Part shown: in pieces, positions 10,138 to 18,303 of the stretch
How positions within the stretch are numbered: position 1 is the first letter of the stretch
Layout: each line of letters starts with the position of its first letter
Assembly: GCF_030546695.1 (NCBI RefSeq)
Contig: NZ_JAUOTP010000005.1
Location: forward strand, 186,001 to 250,000
DNA length: 64,000 nucleotides
From: Sphingomonas natans
GTDB taxonomy: Bacteria; Pseudomonadota; Alphaproteobacteria; Sphingomonadales; Sphingomonadaceae
Direction of reading: 5' to 3'
Translations under genes and position numbers: made by a program
The notes under the pieces: model-generated
Told to the model about the DNA's origin: nothing
Seen by the model: the letters and a program-made list of their open reading frames with translations, nothing else
Database searches by the model: none

Positions 10138-11172
10138 ATGCGCATCCTGATCCTCGTTCTGTTCGCCCTACTCGCCGCCTGCCAGCGCACGCCGCCCGGC
10201 GAGCACATGCTCACCTACGCGACCCCCTACCCGCCGAGCCACCCGTTCAGCCGCGCCGACATCACCTGGATGAAGTGGGTCGAGGAGAAGAGCCACGGCC
10301 GCCTGCGCATCCGCCCCTATTGGGCGGGTTCGCTCCTCTCGTCCGACATGAGCATGGCCGAGATCCGTCACGGCGTCGCCGATATCGGCTTGATCACGCC
10401 CATCTACACGCGCGGCAGCGTCCACCTGCTGCGCGTCCAGTCGGGCTTCTACGGCGGCGTGCGCACGATCGACGATCAGGTGAAGATCTACGACTGCCTC
10501 CAGGCCCGCTTCCCCGAGATCGGCCGCGAGATGGACGGGCTCGTCACCCTCGCCGTGCAGGGCGGCAATTTCCCAGGCGTGCTCACCCGCGGCAAGCCGA
10601 TCCGCAGCCTCGAGGATTTCCGTGGCCTGCGCCTGCGCGCGCCGACCGAGAATAACGAGATCCTCCAGGCGCTCGGCACCGATCCGGTCAACATGCCGAT
10701 GGCCGAGGTCTATTCGGCGCTCGCCAAGGGCATCATCGACGGCGTCGTCGCGCCCGCCGACACGATCAAGAGCCTCCACTTCAACGAGGTCGCCAAGAGC
10801 TTCTCGTCGATCCGCTTCAGCCGCGGCGCCTATCCCGCGCGCGCCATCTCGGAAAAGACGTTCAGGCGCCTGCCCCCTGATCTCCAGCGCATCCTGCTGG
10901 CCTCGCGCCGCGTCTGGGAAGCCGCGCTGGAGACCGAGCTCCTGAAGGCCGAGGCTGCCGGCATTGCCTTCGGGCAGGAGAAGGGCATCCAGGTCGCACC
11001 GATGCCGCCCGCCCAGCAGGTCCGCTTCGACGCGCTCTACAACAAGTTCGCGCTCGATCAGGCGCGCCGCCTCAAGTCGCTCGACATCGAGGCCGTCCCC
11101 GTCTTCGACGAGGCCCAGCGCCTCGTCGCCAACCCCGCCTCGGCCGCGCGCTGCGCCGCCGCCTCTCTGTGA
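10138..11172 (+). CDS. dctP: TRAP transporter substrate-binding protein (DctP type), predicted lipoprotein
   Basis: A 344-residue DctP-family solute-binding protein. The N-terminus has a short hydrophobic stretch with lipobox LLAAC (Cys15), so it is predicted to be lipid-anchored rather than free in the periplasm as most DctP proteins are. Family features include HPFSRADITWMKWVEEKSHG, GVADIGLITP, the conserved LRLRAPTENNEI segment containing the carboxylate-binding Arg, and YSALAKGIIDGVVAP. It should bind an organic acid and deliver it to DctQM. The ligand cannot be read from sequence alone. Confidence 0.88.
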   Translation: MRILILVLFALLAACQRTPPGEHMLTYATPYPPSHPFSRADITWMKWVEEKSHGRLRIRPYWAGSLLSSDMSMAEIRHGVADIGLITPIYTRGSVHLLRVQSGFYGGVRTIDDQVKIYDCLQARFPEIGREMDGLVTLAVQGGNFPGVLTRGKPIRSLEDFRGLRLRAPTENNEILQALGTDPVNMPMAEVYSALAKGIIDGVVAPADTIKSLHFNEVAKSFSSIRFSRGAYPARAISEKTFRRLPPDLQRILLASRRVWEAALETELLKAEAAGIAFGQEKGIQVAPMPPAQQVRFDALYNKFALDQARRLKSLDIEAVPVFDEAQRLVANPASAARCAAASL

Positions 11173-11183
11173 CCGGAAACACA

Positions 11184-12431
11184 ATGGACCTCTCCACGCT
11201 CGGCCGCCCACTCGAAGGGCTCCGCGTCATCGATCTCACCCGCGCGCTTGCCGGCCCCTACGCGACCCTCTTGCTCGCCGGCCTCGGCGCGCAGGTGATC
11301 AAGGTCGAGGATCCGCGCGGCGGCGATCTCGCCCGCGAGAACAGCCCGTATGTGGGACGCGACGGCATCGTCGTCGAGCGCAAGCATGACGACGACGTCT
11401 CGATCTCGCACCTCACTCGCGGGCGCGGCAAGCATGGCGTAAGCCTCAATCTGAAAGCCCCCGAAGCGGCCGGCATCTTCGCCGATCTCGTCCGCTCGGC
11501 CGACATCGTCGTCGAGAATTTCAGTGCCGGCACCGCCGATCGCCTCGGCGTCGGCTACGAGGCCGCGAAAGCCGCCAACCCGGCAATCATCTATTGCTCG
11601 CTCTCCGGCTTCGGCGCCGACGCGCCCGAGGGCGGCAAGGCGATGGACGTGATCATCCAGGCCTTGTCCGGCGCGATGTTCGCCAGCGGCGATCATGACG
11701 ATCCGCCTGTCCGCATCGGCGTGCCGATCGCCGACATGCTCGCGCCCGTCTTCTCGGTGATCGGCATCCTCTCGGCGCTCGAACAACGCCACCGCACCGG
11801 TGTCGGCCAGCATATCGACGTCTCGATGCTCGGCGCGCTCACCTCGTTCGTCGCGATCGAGAATTGGTCGGCAATGGCGGCGGCGGGCATGGGCGCCCGC
11901 ACCGGCCTCACCGTCCGCCGCCTCTCCCCCTTCGGCGTGTTCGAATGCGCGGACGGCTATGTCGCGCTCGTCGCCGTGCACGAGAAGATGGCACAGGGCC
12001 TGTTCCGCGCGATGGGGGCGCCAGAGCTGGGCGAAGAACCCCGCTTCGCCAGCCGCGACGCGCGCGTCGCCAATGCGCATGCGCTGGAAGACCGGATCAA
12101 CGCCTGGTCGCGGACATTGCCCGTCGCGGAGGTCGTCCGCTTGCTGGAGGCCGAGGGCGTCCCCACCGCCCCCGTCCGCCACCCGGAAGAAGCGCTGCTC
12201 GATGCCCGCGTCGTCGCGCGCGAGGAGACGATGCCGATCGCGCACCCGTCTTATCCCTCCACCGTCGACCTGCGCACCGCCGGCATCCCGATCCGCTTCT
12301 CGGGCGCGACGACGGGCTTCGATGACGTCCTCCCGGTCAGCATCGGCGAGCATAATGCGGACATCTACCGCGACTTGCTCGGCTACAGCGACGCGGACAT
12401 CGCCGCGCTGCAGGCGAAGGGCGTGATGTGA
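11184..12431 (+). CDS. CaiB/BaiF family CoA-transferase (first of three in operon)
   Basis: About 415 residues of a family III CoA-transferase: opening motif LEGLRVIDLTRALAGPYAT, LGAQVIKVEDPRGGD, the segment AMDVIIQALSG with the Asp expected to form the acyl-anhydride intermediate, and TGVGQHIDVSM. A GTG at 11169 in the same frame overlaps the dctP stop and is an alternative start; ATG 11184 has GGAA eight bases upstream. The enzyme would transfer CoA from a thioester donor to the imported carboxylate. The operon continues directly into the dehydratase-like fusion (overlap at 12428-12431), an arrangement that recalls FldA beside FldBC in phenyllactate dehydration. Confidence 0.9.
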   Translation: MDLSTLGRPLEGLRVIDLTRALAGPYATLLLAGLGAQVIKVEDPRGGDLARENSPYVGRDGIVVERKHDDDVSISHLTRGRGKHGVSLNLKAPEAAGIFADLVRSADIVVENFSAGTADRLGVGYEAAKAANPAIIYCSLSGFGADAPEGGKAMDVIIQALSGAMFASGDHDDPPVRIGVPIADMLAPVFSVIGILSALEQRHRTGVGQHIDVSMLGALTSFVAIENWSAMAAAGMGARTGLTVRRLSPFGVFECADGYVALVAVHEKMAQGLFRAMGAPELGEEPRFASRDARVANAHALEDRINAWSRTLPVAEVVRLLEAEGVPTAPVRHPEEALLDARVVAREETMPIAHPSYPSTVDLRTAGIPIRFSGATTGFDDVLPVSIGEHNADIYRDLLGYSDADIAALQAKGVM

Positions 12432-14827
12432 GCGCGTCGGTCGCGATCGACGCGCTGATCGCCGCCTTCGATCGGCCGGACGAGGTGGCCGCGCGGCTGT
12501 CGGCGACCGGGCACACGGTCGTCCGCACCCTCGGCAGCGACGCCCCGGTGGAGCTGATCCGCGCGACCGGCGCCGTGCCCGTCCGCCTCGTCGCGCCCGA
12601 AAGCGGCACCACCCCACGCGCCGATGCGATCGCGGGCCAAGCGCTGGGCGCGCGCGGCCGGCGGCTGCTCGAACGCCTGCTCGATCCCGACCTCGCCGAA
12701 ATCCCGATCCTGATCACCCATTCCGACGCCGAACAGCCGGCGCTCCACGCCGCGATCCGCGAACTGCGGCGGTTGGGCGAACCCGCCCCGGCGCACGTCT
12801 ACCTCCTCGACCTGCTCCACCTCGATCGCCCCTCTTCCGCCGACTATAACCGCCTCCGGCTGGCGGAATGCGCCGACTGGCTGACCGGCATCGCCGCCGC
12901 GCCCGGCGACATCGCCGGCGAGATCGCGCGTTCCGCCGAGCAAGCGGCCCTGCTCGCAAAGATCGACGCGCTCCGCACCGCCCCCGCACCGCGCCTTACC
13001 GGCGCACAGATGCTCGCCATCGTCGGCACGGCCTCGATCCTCCCGCCGGAAGAGCATATCGCCCACCTCCACACGATTCTCGCAGGCGCGGATGCCCTGC
13101 CGGCGCTCGGGAGCACCACCCGCGTCTATGTGACGGGCACCCCCCACGACAGCGCCGGCCTCTATCGCCGCATTGAAGCCACCGGCCGCCTGATCGTCGG
13201 CGAGGCCTGGCCCTCCCGCGACACGCCGCACGCCAGCACCGATTCTATGATATTGCTCGCCGCGCCCTTGCTCCGCGTCCCGCCGGTCCTGCGCATGCCC
13301 ACCGAAGCCGCACGCATGGCAGTTGAGCAAGCGACCGCAATCGGCGCTTCCGAGATCCTCCATCTCGCGCTGGAAGGCGACGAGCGCGCGCCGTGGGAGC
13401 TCGCCGCGCTTACCAAGGCCGCCCCCACCGCCATTCCCGTCCGCTCGCTCCGCCTCAAGGCGCTCGATACGCCCGATCTCGACGCCCGCCTGCGCGGCGA
13501 TGAACCTGCTCGCCCAGCCAAGCCTAGCCCACCCAAATCAACTGCCCCTGTCCCCGCCGACAAGCGCCAGGCTCGCAGCCGCAAGTCGCTCGCCTCGGTC
13601 GCCACTTTCGGTACCTATCAGCGCGAATGGTTCGGCGAGGTCCGCGCGCGCGTCGCCGCCGGCGAGCCCTTCGCGATGGTCAATGCCAACGCGCCGCAGG
13701 AAATCCTCCGCGCGCTGGATATCCCGTTCGTCGTCAATCAATGGTGGGCGTCGATCGTCGCCGCCAAGCAGCAGTCGCGCCGCTATCTGGACCTGCTGCG
13801 CGAGCGCGGCTTCCCGACCGATGTCGAGGCGTATAGCGCACAGGGGCTCGCCGCGACGTTCGACATCGATCCCGACAACGCCCCCTGGGGCGGCCTCCCC
13901 ACGCCCGATTTCGTCCACGCGGTTGTCTCCAGCGATCCGACCCCCGCTTTGTTCGCGGAGTGGGCCGACGCCGCCGGTGCCGGCTGCTATCTCTACGAGC
14001 GCACCGTCGATCCCCGCCTCACGATCGGCACCGATTGGTGGGACGACCTGCCCGAGCGCTGGGACGAGGTGCTGGAGCCCGCCCGGATCGACCTGCTCGT
14101 CACCGAACTGCGCGACGTGATCGGCAGGCTGGAGCGCGCCACCGGCCGCCTCTTCTCGGCAGAGCGGTTCGAGGCGGTGATGACGCTCGTCAACGAGCAG
14201 GAGGACTATTACCGCCGCACCCGCGACATGATCGCCCGCGCCCGCCCCGCGCCGATCGGCATCGTCGACAGCATGCCCGCGACGATGGTCCCGCAATGGC
14301 ACCGCGGCACCGAATGGGCGCGCGACGCGGCCAAGGCCTTCCACGACGAGGTCGCCGACCGGATCGCGGCCGGCGACGCGGCGGTGCCCAATGAGCGTGT
14401 CCGCCTGATGTTCGTCGGCCGGGGCCTCTGGAGCGACATGGGCTTCTACCAGCGCTGGGAGGAAAGCCACGGCGCCGTGTTCGTCTGGTCGATGTATCTC
14501 GCGCTCGCCGCCGACGGCTATATCCGCAGCACCTCGGGCGGGCGCGATCCGATGCGCGCGCTCGCCGCCCGTTTCCTGACGATGGGCGACGAACTGCGCC
14601 TGCCCGGCTGGGCCGGGCCTTGGCATGTCCACGAGGCGAAGACGCACGGCGTCCACGGCGCGGTCGCGCTCGCCGATGCCGATCCGTTCGTAATTCGCGC
14701 GCTCCGCCACGCCGGCGTTCCGGTGCTCGAACTCGGCACAGACAATTTCAGCGCGAGCGCGGACGAGCAGGCGCAGGTCCACGCCCGCGTCACCGCCTTC
14801 ATCGAGGGGCTGGAGGTGCCCGCATGA
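12428..14827 (+). CDS. Two-domain 2-hydroxyacyl-CoA dehydratase-like protein lacking Fe-S cysteines
   Basis: A 799-residue protein made of two halves of the HgdA/HgdB-FldB/FldC fold joined by a Pro/Lys-rich linker (about 358-385). In the N-half, ELIRATGAVPVRLVAP is the family opening and ILITHSDAEQPALHAAIREL sits where the family normally has a His-Thr-Cys-Asp-type cluster ligand. In the C-half, FAMVNANAPQEILRALDIPF and ERGFPTDVEAYSAQG replace the Cys-containing segments, while EDYYRRTRD and LMFVGRGLWSD are retained. Only two cysteines exist in the whole chain (148 and 520), so a [4Fe-4S] cluster of the classical kind is unlikely. No ATP-dependent activator (HgdC/FldI type) is present nearby. 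The start overlaps the preceding CoA-transferase. It may be a lyase, a CoA-ester-binding partner or a new oxygen-tolerant variant; the reaction is unknown. Confidence 0.78.
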   Translation: MSASVAIDALIAAFDRPDEVAARLSATGHTVVRTLGSDAPVELIRATGAVPVRLVAPESGTTPRADAIAGQALGARGRRLLERLLDPDLAEIPILITHSDAEQPALHAAIRELRRLGEPAPAHVYLLDLLHLDRPSSADYNRLRLAECADWLTGIAAAPGDIAGEIARSAEQAALLAKIDALRTAPAPRLTGAQMLAIVGTASILPPEEHIAHLHTILAGADALPALGSTTRVYVTGTPHDSAGLYRRIEATGRLIVGEAWPSRDTPHASTDSMILLAAPLLRVPPVLRMPTEAARMAVEQATAIGASEILHLALEGDERAPWELAALTKAAPTAIPVRSLRLKALDTPDLDARLRGDEPARPAKPSPPKSTAPVPADKRQARSRKSLASVATFGTYQREWFGEVRARVAAGEPFAMVNANAPQEILRALDIPFVVNQWWASIVAAKQQSRRYLDLLRERGFPTDVEAYSAQGLAATFDIDPDNAPWGGLPTPDFVHAVVSSDPTPALFAEWADAAGAGCYLYERTVDPRLTIGTDWWDDLPERWDEVLEPARIDLLVTELRDVIGRLERATGRLFSAERFEAVMTLVNEQEDYYRRTRDMIARARPAPIGIVDSMPATMVPQWHRGTEWARDAAKAFHDEVADRIAAGDAAVPNERVRLMFVGRGLWSDMGFYQRWEESHGAVFVWSMYLALAADGYIRSTSGGRDPMRALAARFLTMGDELRLPGWAGPWHVHEAKTHGVHGAVALADADPFVIRALRHAGVPVLELGTDNFSASADEQAQVHARVTAFIEGLEVPA

Positions 14828-16011
14828 CCGCGCTGGAAGGCCTGCGCGTCGTCGATTTCTCGCGTTTCCTGCCCGGCGCCTATGCCAGTTGGGTCGCCGC
14901 CGACATGGGCGCCGACGTCGTCCGCATCGAGCATCCGCGCGAACTCGCCAAGCAGGCGGCGATGTTCGGCAAGGGTGCCGACATGGAGGCCGAACGCCGC
15001 CGCCGCGCGCGCCCGTCCTACGTCCGCAACAAGCGCAGCCTGCTGATCAATCCCGGCCACGCTCACGCGCACCGCGTCCTCCACCCGCTGATCGCGCGCG
15101 CGGACGTGCTGATCGAGGATTACCGTCCCGGCATCATGGCCGGCATGGGCCTCGGCTACGCGGCCATGGCGGCAATCAATCCCGGCCTCGTCTACTGCTC
15201 TGTCTCGTTCGCCGGCCAGACCGGCCCCCTCGCCGACCGCGCGGGGCACGATCCCGCCGCGCTCGCGCTCGCCGGCACGCTCTCGCGGCTCAATGGACTC
15301 CCCACGCCGACCCTCCCAAGTCTGCAGGTCGCCGACGTGCTGACCGGCGCGCACACGACGATCGCGATGCTGCTCGCTTTGCAGGCCAAGAGCCGCACCG
15401 GGCGCGGCCAGCATGTCGATGTCGCGATGAGCGATGCGAGTATGTCCCTCCTGCTCGTCAATCTCGGCCGCACCGACGATGCCGATGCCCTGCCCGAACT
15501 CGGCAAGTGGCACCCCAAGGGCGGTGTCTGGGTCTGCGCCGATGGCGGCTATCTGTGCACCACCGACATGGAGCCGCGTTATTGGGCGCGCTTCTGCGAG
15601 GCGATCGGCCGCCCCGATCTTGGCCCGCGCCAGCAGGACACGCCCCACCACCCCGACATGCAGCGCGAGATCGCCGCCGTGATCGCCACCCGCCCCCGCG
15701 ACGAATGGGTCGCCCTCCTCGCCACCGCCGACACGCAGGCGCAGCCCGTATTGTCGATGGCCGAGGCGATCGCCCACCCCCACCACCGCGCGCGCGGCAT
15801 GGTCGTCGACGTGACCCTCCCCGGCGCGGAACCGCTGACCCAGCTCGCTTTGCCGTTCCACCTGCTCGACACCCCCGCCGTCGCGCCCGTCGCCGCCGGC
15901 GATCCCGGCGCGGACACCGACGCGATACTCGCCGAACTGGGCCTCTCCGGCGATGCCGAGGCGCTCCGCGCCGCCGGCCTGTTCGACGACGCCAAGGGAG
16001 CCACAGCATGA
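14824..16011 (+). CDS. CaiB/BaiF family protein, alpha-methylacyl-CoA-racemase-like (second in operon)
   Basis: A 395-residue CaiB/BaiF protein opening with LEGLRVVDFSRFLPGAYASW. The segment TGPLADRAGHDPAALALAG matches the GHD-----L-G region of alpha-methylacyl-CoA racemases more closely than the YD----QA motif of ordinary CoA-transferases; TGRGQHVDVAMSDASM follows as usual. It could epimerise a 2-methylacyl-CoA rather than transfer CoA, but this needs a structure-based alignment. The ATG at 14824 overlaps the stop of the dehydratase-like gene and the stop overlaps the next start (16008-16011). Confidence 0.85.
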   Translation: MTALEGLRVVDFSRFLPGAYASWVAADMGADVVRIEHPRELAKQAAMFGKGADMEAERRRRARPSYVRNKRSLLINPGHAHAHRVLHPLIARADVLIEDYRPGIMAGMGLGYAAMAAINPGLVYCSVSFAGQTGPLADRAGHDPAALALAGTLSRLNGLPTPTLPSLQVADVLTGAHTTIAMLLALQAKSRTGRGQHVDVAMSDASMSLLLVNLGRTDDADALPELGKWHPKGGVWVCADGGYLCTTDMEPRYWARFCEAIGRPDLGPRQQDTPHHPDMQREIAAVIATRPRDEWVALLATADTQAQPVLSMAEAIAHPHHRARGMVVDVTLPGAEPLTQLALPFHLLDTPAVAPVAAGDPGADTDAILAELGLSGDAEALRAAGLFDDAKGATA

Positions 16012-17195
16012 CCCCCCTCGCCGGCATCACGATCCTCGACCTGACCCATGCACTGTCCGGCCCGACCTGCACCCAGATGCTCGCCCAGCTCGGCGCCGAA
16101 GTCATCAAGATCGAGCCCCCCAAGGGTGGCGACGACTTCCGCCATTATACCGAGCATGCCGGGCTCCCCGGCCTCAGCCTCCCCTTCGCCGCCGTCAACG
16201 CCGGCAAGCGCTCGATCGCGCTCGACCTCAAGAGTGAGGCCGGCCGCGCGATCCTGTTCGATCTCGCCGCGCGCTCCGATGTCGTCGTCGAGAATTTCCG
16301 TCCCGGCACGCTCGACCGGCTCGGCATCGGCTTCGACAGGCTGCGCGAGATCAAGCCGGCGCTGATCTGCGCGTCGATCACCGGCTTCGGCCAGTCCGGC
16401 CCGTTCCGCGATTGGGGCGCCTACGATCATATCGCCCAGGCCATGTCCGGCATCGCGATGATGAACCAGACAAGCGAAGGCCCGCTCAAGATCGGCATGC
16501 CGATCATCGACAGCTTCAGCGGCTATCTCGCCGTCATCGCCATCCTCTCGGCGCTGCGCCAGCGCGACCTGACCGGCGAGGGCGCCGTGCTAGACGTGGC
16601 GATGCTCGATGCGGCGCTGAAGCTCAATGCTGTCAACTTAAGCACTTATTTCTACACGGGAAATGTTCCGAAAGGCACCGGCAATCGTGGTTTCCGCCTG
16701 GTCGCCACCGCCGAATATTATCCCACCAGGGAGGGCTGGATCGCCCTCGGCGCCAACCACCAGCCCCAAGTCGAAGCCCTCTTCCGCGCGCTAGGCGCCC
16801 CAGACCTCATCGAAGACCCCCGCTTCCACGACCACCCCGCCCGCGTCGCCCATTATGACGAGCTCAAGGCCTGGCTCACCGAACGCCTCTCGCACCAGAC
16901 CGCCGCCGAATTGGAGACCCTCCTCACCACCGCCCGCATCCCCGCCGCCCGCCTCCGCGACATCGGCGAGATCGCCGAGGACCCTCACATGACCGAACGG
17001 GGCCTCCTCCAACCCGCCACCCTCCCCGGTCGCCACGACCCCATCACCGTCCTCGGCAACGGCTTCGCCCCCGCACCTTCTCACACCCGCCCCACCGTCC
17101 CCGCGCTCGGCGCAGACGGTCGCGCGATCCTCACCGAGCTCGGCCGCTCGCCTCGGGAGATCGATGCGCTGGAAGCAGCCGGCGTCCTCGGATGA
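16008..17195 (+). CDS. CaiB/BaiF family CoA-transferase (third in operon)
   Basis: A 395-residue family III CoA-transferase with LAGITILDLTHALSGPTCTQ, LGAEVIKIEPPKGGDDFRHY, NFRPGTLDRLGIGF, and the catalytic-Asp segment GAYDHIAQAMSGIAMM. It is a typical member, closer to formyl-, succinyl- or cinnamoyl-CoA-transferases than its racemase-like neighbour. Its start overlaps the preceding stop and its end overlaps the CapA-family gene (17192-17195), so five genes in a row are coupled by four-base overlaps. Donor and acceptor are not predictable from sequence. Confidence 0.9.
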   Translation: MTPLAGITILDLTHALSGPTCTQMLAQLGAEVIKIEPPKGGDDFRHYTEHAGLPGLSLPFAAVNAGKRSIALDLKSEAGRAILFDLAARSDVVVENFRPGTLDRLGIGFDRLREIKPALICASITGFGQSGPFRDWGAYDHIAQAMSGIAMMNQTSEGPLKIGMPIIDSFSGYLAVIAILSALRQRDLTGEGAVLDVAMLDAALKLNAVNLSTYFYTGNVPKGTGNRGFRLVATAEYYPTREGWIALGANHQPQVEALFRALGAPDLIEDPRFHDHPARVAHYDELKAWLTERLSHQTAAELETLLTTARIPAARLRDIGEIAEDPHMTERGLLQPATLPGRHDPITVLGNGFAPAPSHTRPTVPALGADGRAILTELGRSPREIDALEAAGVLG

Positions 17196-18301
17196 GCGAC
17201 CCAATCGAGATCCTGCTGCTCGGCGACCTGATTCTCGACGTTCCCGATCCGGATCACTGGCTCGCCGGCATCGCCCCGCTCACACGCGCCGCCGATCTCG
17301 TCATCGGCCATCTGGAGGTGCCCCACACGCGCCGCGGCCAGGAACTGCAAGGCGACGTCCCCGCCCCCGGCGCGGATCCCGATCATCTCGCCGCCCTCGC
17401 CCGCGCCAACATCCGCATGCTTTCGATGGCCGGCAATCACATCGCCGACTGCGGACCGGAGGGCATCGCCGACACGATCGCCGAACTCGCCCGCCTCGGC
17501 ATCGCGCATAACGGTGCCGGCGCCGACATCGTTTCCGCGAAAGCGCCGGCGCGGATACAGGTGAGTGGCCGATCCGTCAGCCTGCTCAGCTACAATTGCG
17601 TCGGCCCGGAGCTATCCTGGGCAGCCGCCGACCGCGCAGGATCCGCTTATGTAAACGTCCTCGCAGCCGACGGCGGCCCCTCCCGCCCCCAGGCCGACCT
17701 GGTCGAAGCCGATCCCGCCTCGGTCGCTTCCATGATCACAGACATCGTCGCGGAGCGCCCTCGCGCCGATCTCCTCGTCGTCGCCCTCCATAAGGGCATC
17801 ACCCATCGCCCCGCCGCGATCGCGCCCTACGAGCGCGCGCTTTCCGATGCCGCAATCGAGGCCGGCGCCGATGTCGTCGTCGGTCATCATGCGCACATCG
17901 CGCGGGGCATCGAATTTCACGACGGCAAGCCGGTCTTCCACGGGCTGGGCAACGGCGTGGTGGTGACTCATGCACTGAGCCCCGGCCAAGGCCACGCTGC
18001 GAGAGCGGAGTGGGTCGAAAGGCGCAAAAGCATGTTCGGGTTCGAGCCCGACCCGGCTTACGCGCTTGCACCTTTTCACCCCGAAGCGGCCAACGGCATG
18101 ATCGGAAAGCTGCTATGGCACGCCAACGGTCGAATAGAAGCGGGCTTCGTCCCGATATGGTTCGAACCGCCTGGGCGCCCCGTCCGGCCTAGCCCGCATC
18201 AGCGCACCGAGATCAAAGATTATATTATTCGGATTTCGATCGAGGCCGGTCTCGCGCCTTTGATCGCCGACGATCAGGGCTCTTGGATCTCGCTAAAATA
18301 G
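17192..18301 (+). CDS. CapA-family metallophosphoesterase-fold protein, cytosolic (paralogue 1)
   Basis: A 369-residue CapA/PgsA-like protein. Metal-site motifs of the calcineurin-like fold are present: LLLGDLILD (Asp), GHLEVP in place of the usual N-L-E, AGNHIAD, ALHKGI and VVGHHAHIARGIEF, then GKPVFHGLGN. No signal peptide or membrane segment is visible, unlike the membrane-bound CapA/PgsA proteins of poly-gamma-glutamate capsules. No capsule ligase genes (CapB/C) accompany it. As the last gene of the TRAP/CoA-transferase operon it probably has a catabolic role, perhaps as a hydrolase. Two paralogues lie at 26885 and 31265. Confidence 0.85.
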   Translation: MSDPIEILLLGDLILDVPDPDHWLAGIAPLTRAADLVIGHLEVPHTRRGQELQGDVPAPGADPDHLAALARANIRMLSMAGNHIADCGPEGIADTIAELARLGIAHNGAGADIVSAKAPARIQVSGRSVSLLSYNCVGPELSWAAADRAGSAYVNVLAADGGPSRPQADLVEADPASVASMITDIVAERPRADLLVVALHKGITHRPAAIAPYERALSDAAIEAGADVVVGHHAHIARGIEFHDGKPVFHGLGNGVVVTHALSPGQGHAARAEWVERRKSMFGFEPDPAYALAPFHPEAANGMIGKLLWHANGRIEAGFVPIWFEPPGRPVRPSPHQRTEIKDYIIRISIEAGLAPLIADDQGSWISLK

Positions 18302-18303
18302 CG

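Noticed and set aside
12428-14827. Standard oxygen-sensitive 2-hydroxyglutaryl-CoA or benzoyl-CoA reductase-type enzyme
   Set aside because: The expected cluster cysteines are absent and there is no activator ATPase nearby, so a normal assignment would be misleading.
8736-15861. Very long open frames on the minus strand opposite the TRAP and CoA-transferase genes
   Set aside because: They are rich in Arg, Glu and Gly with no hydrophobic core or family motif, as expected for antisense frames of GC-rich genes. The plus-strand genes have clear motifs and coupled starts.
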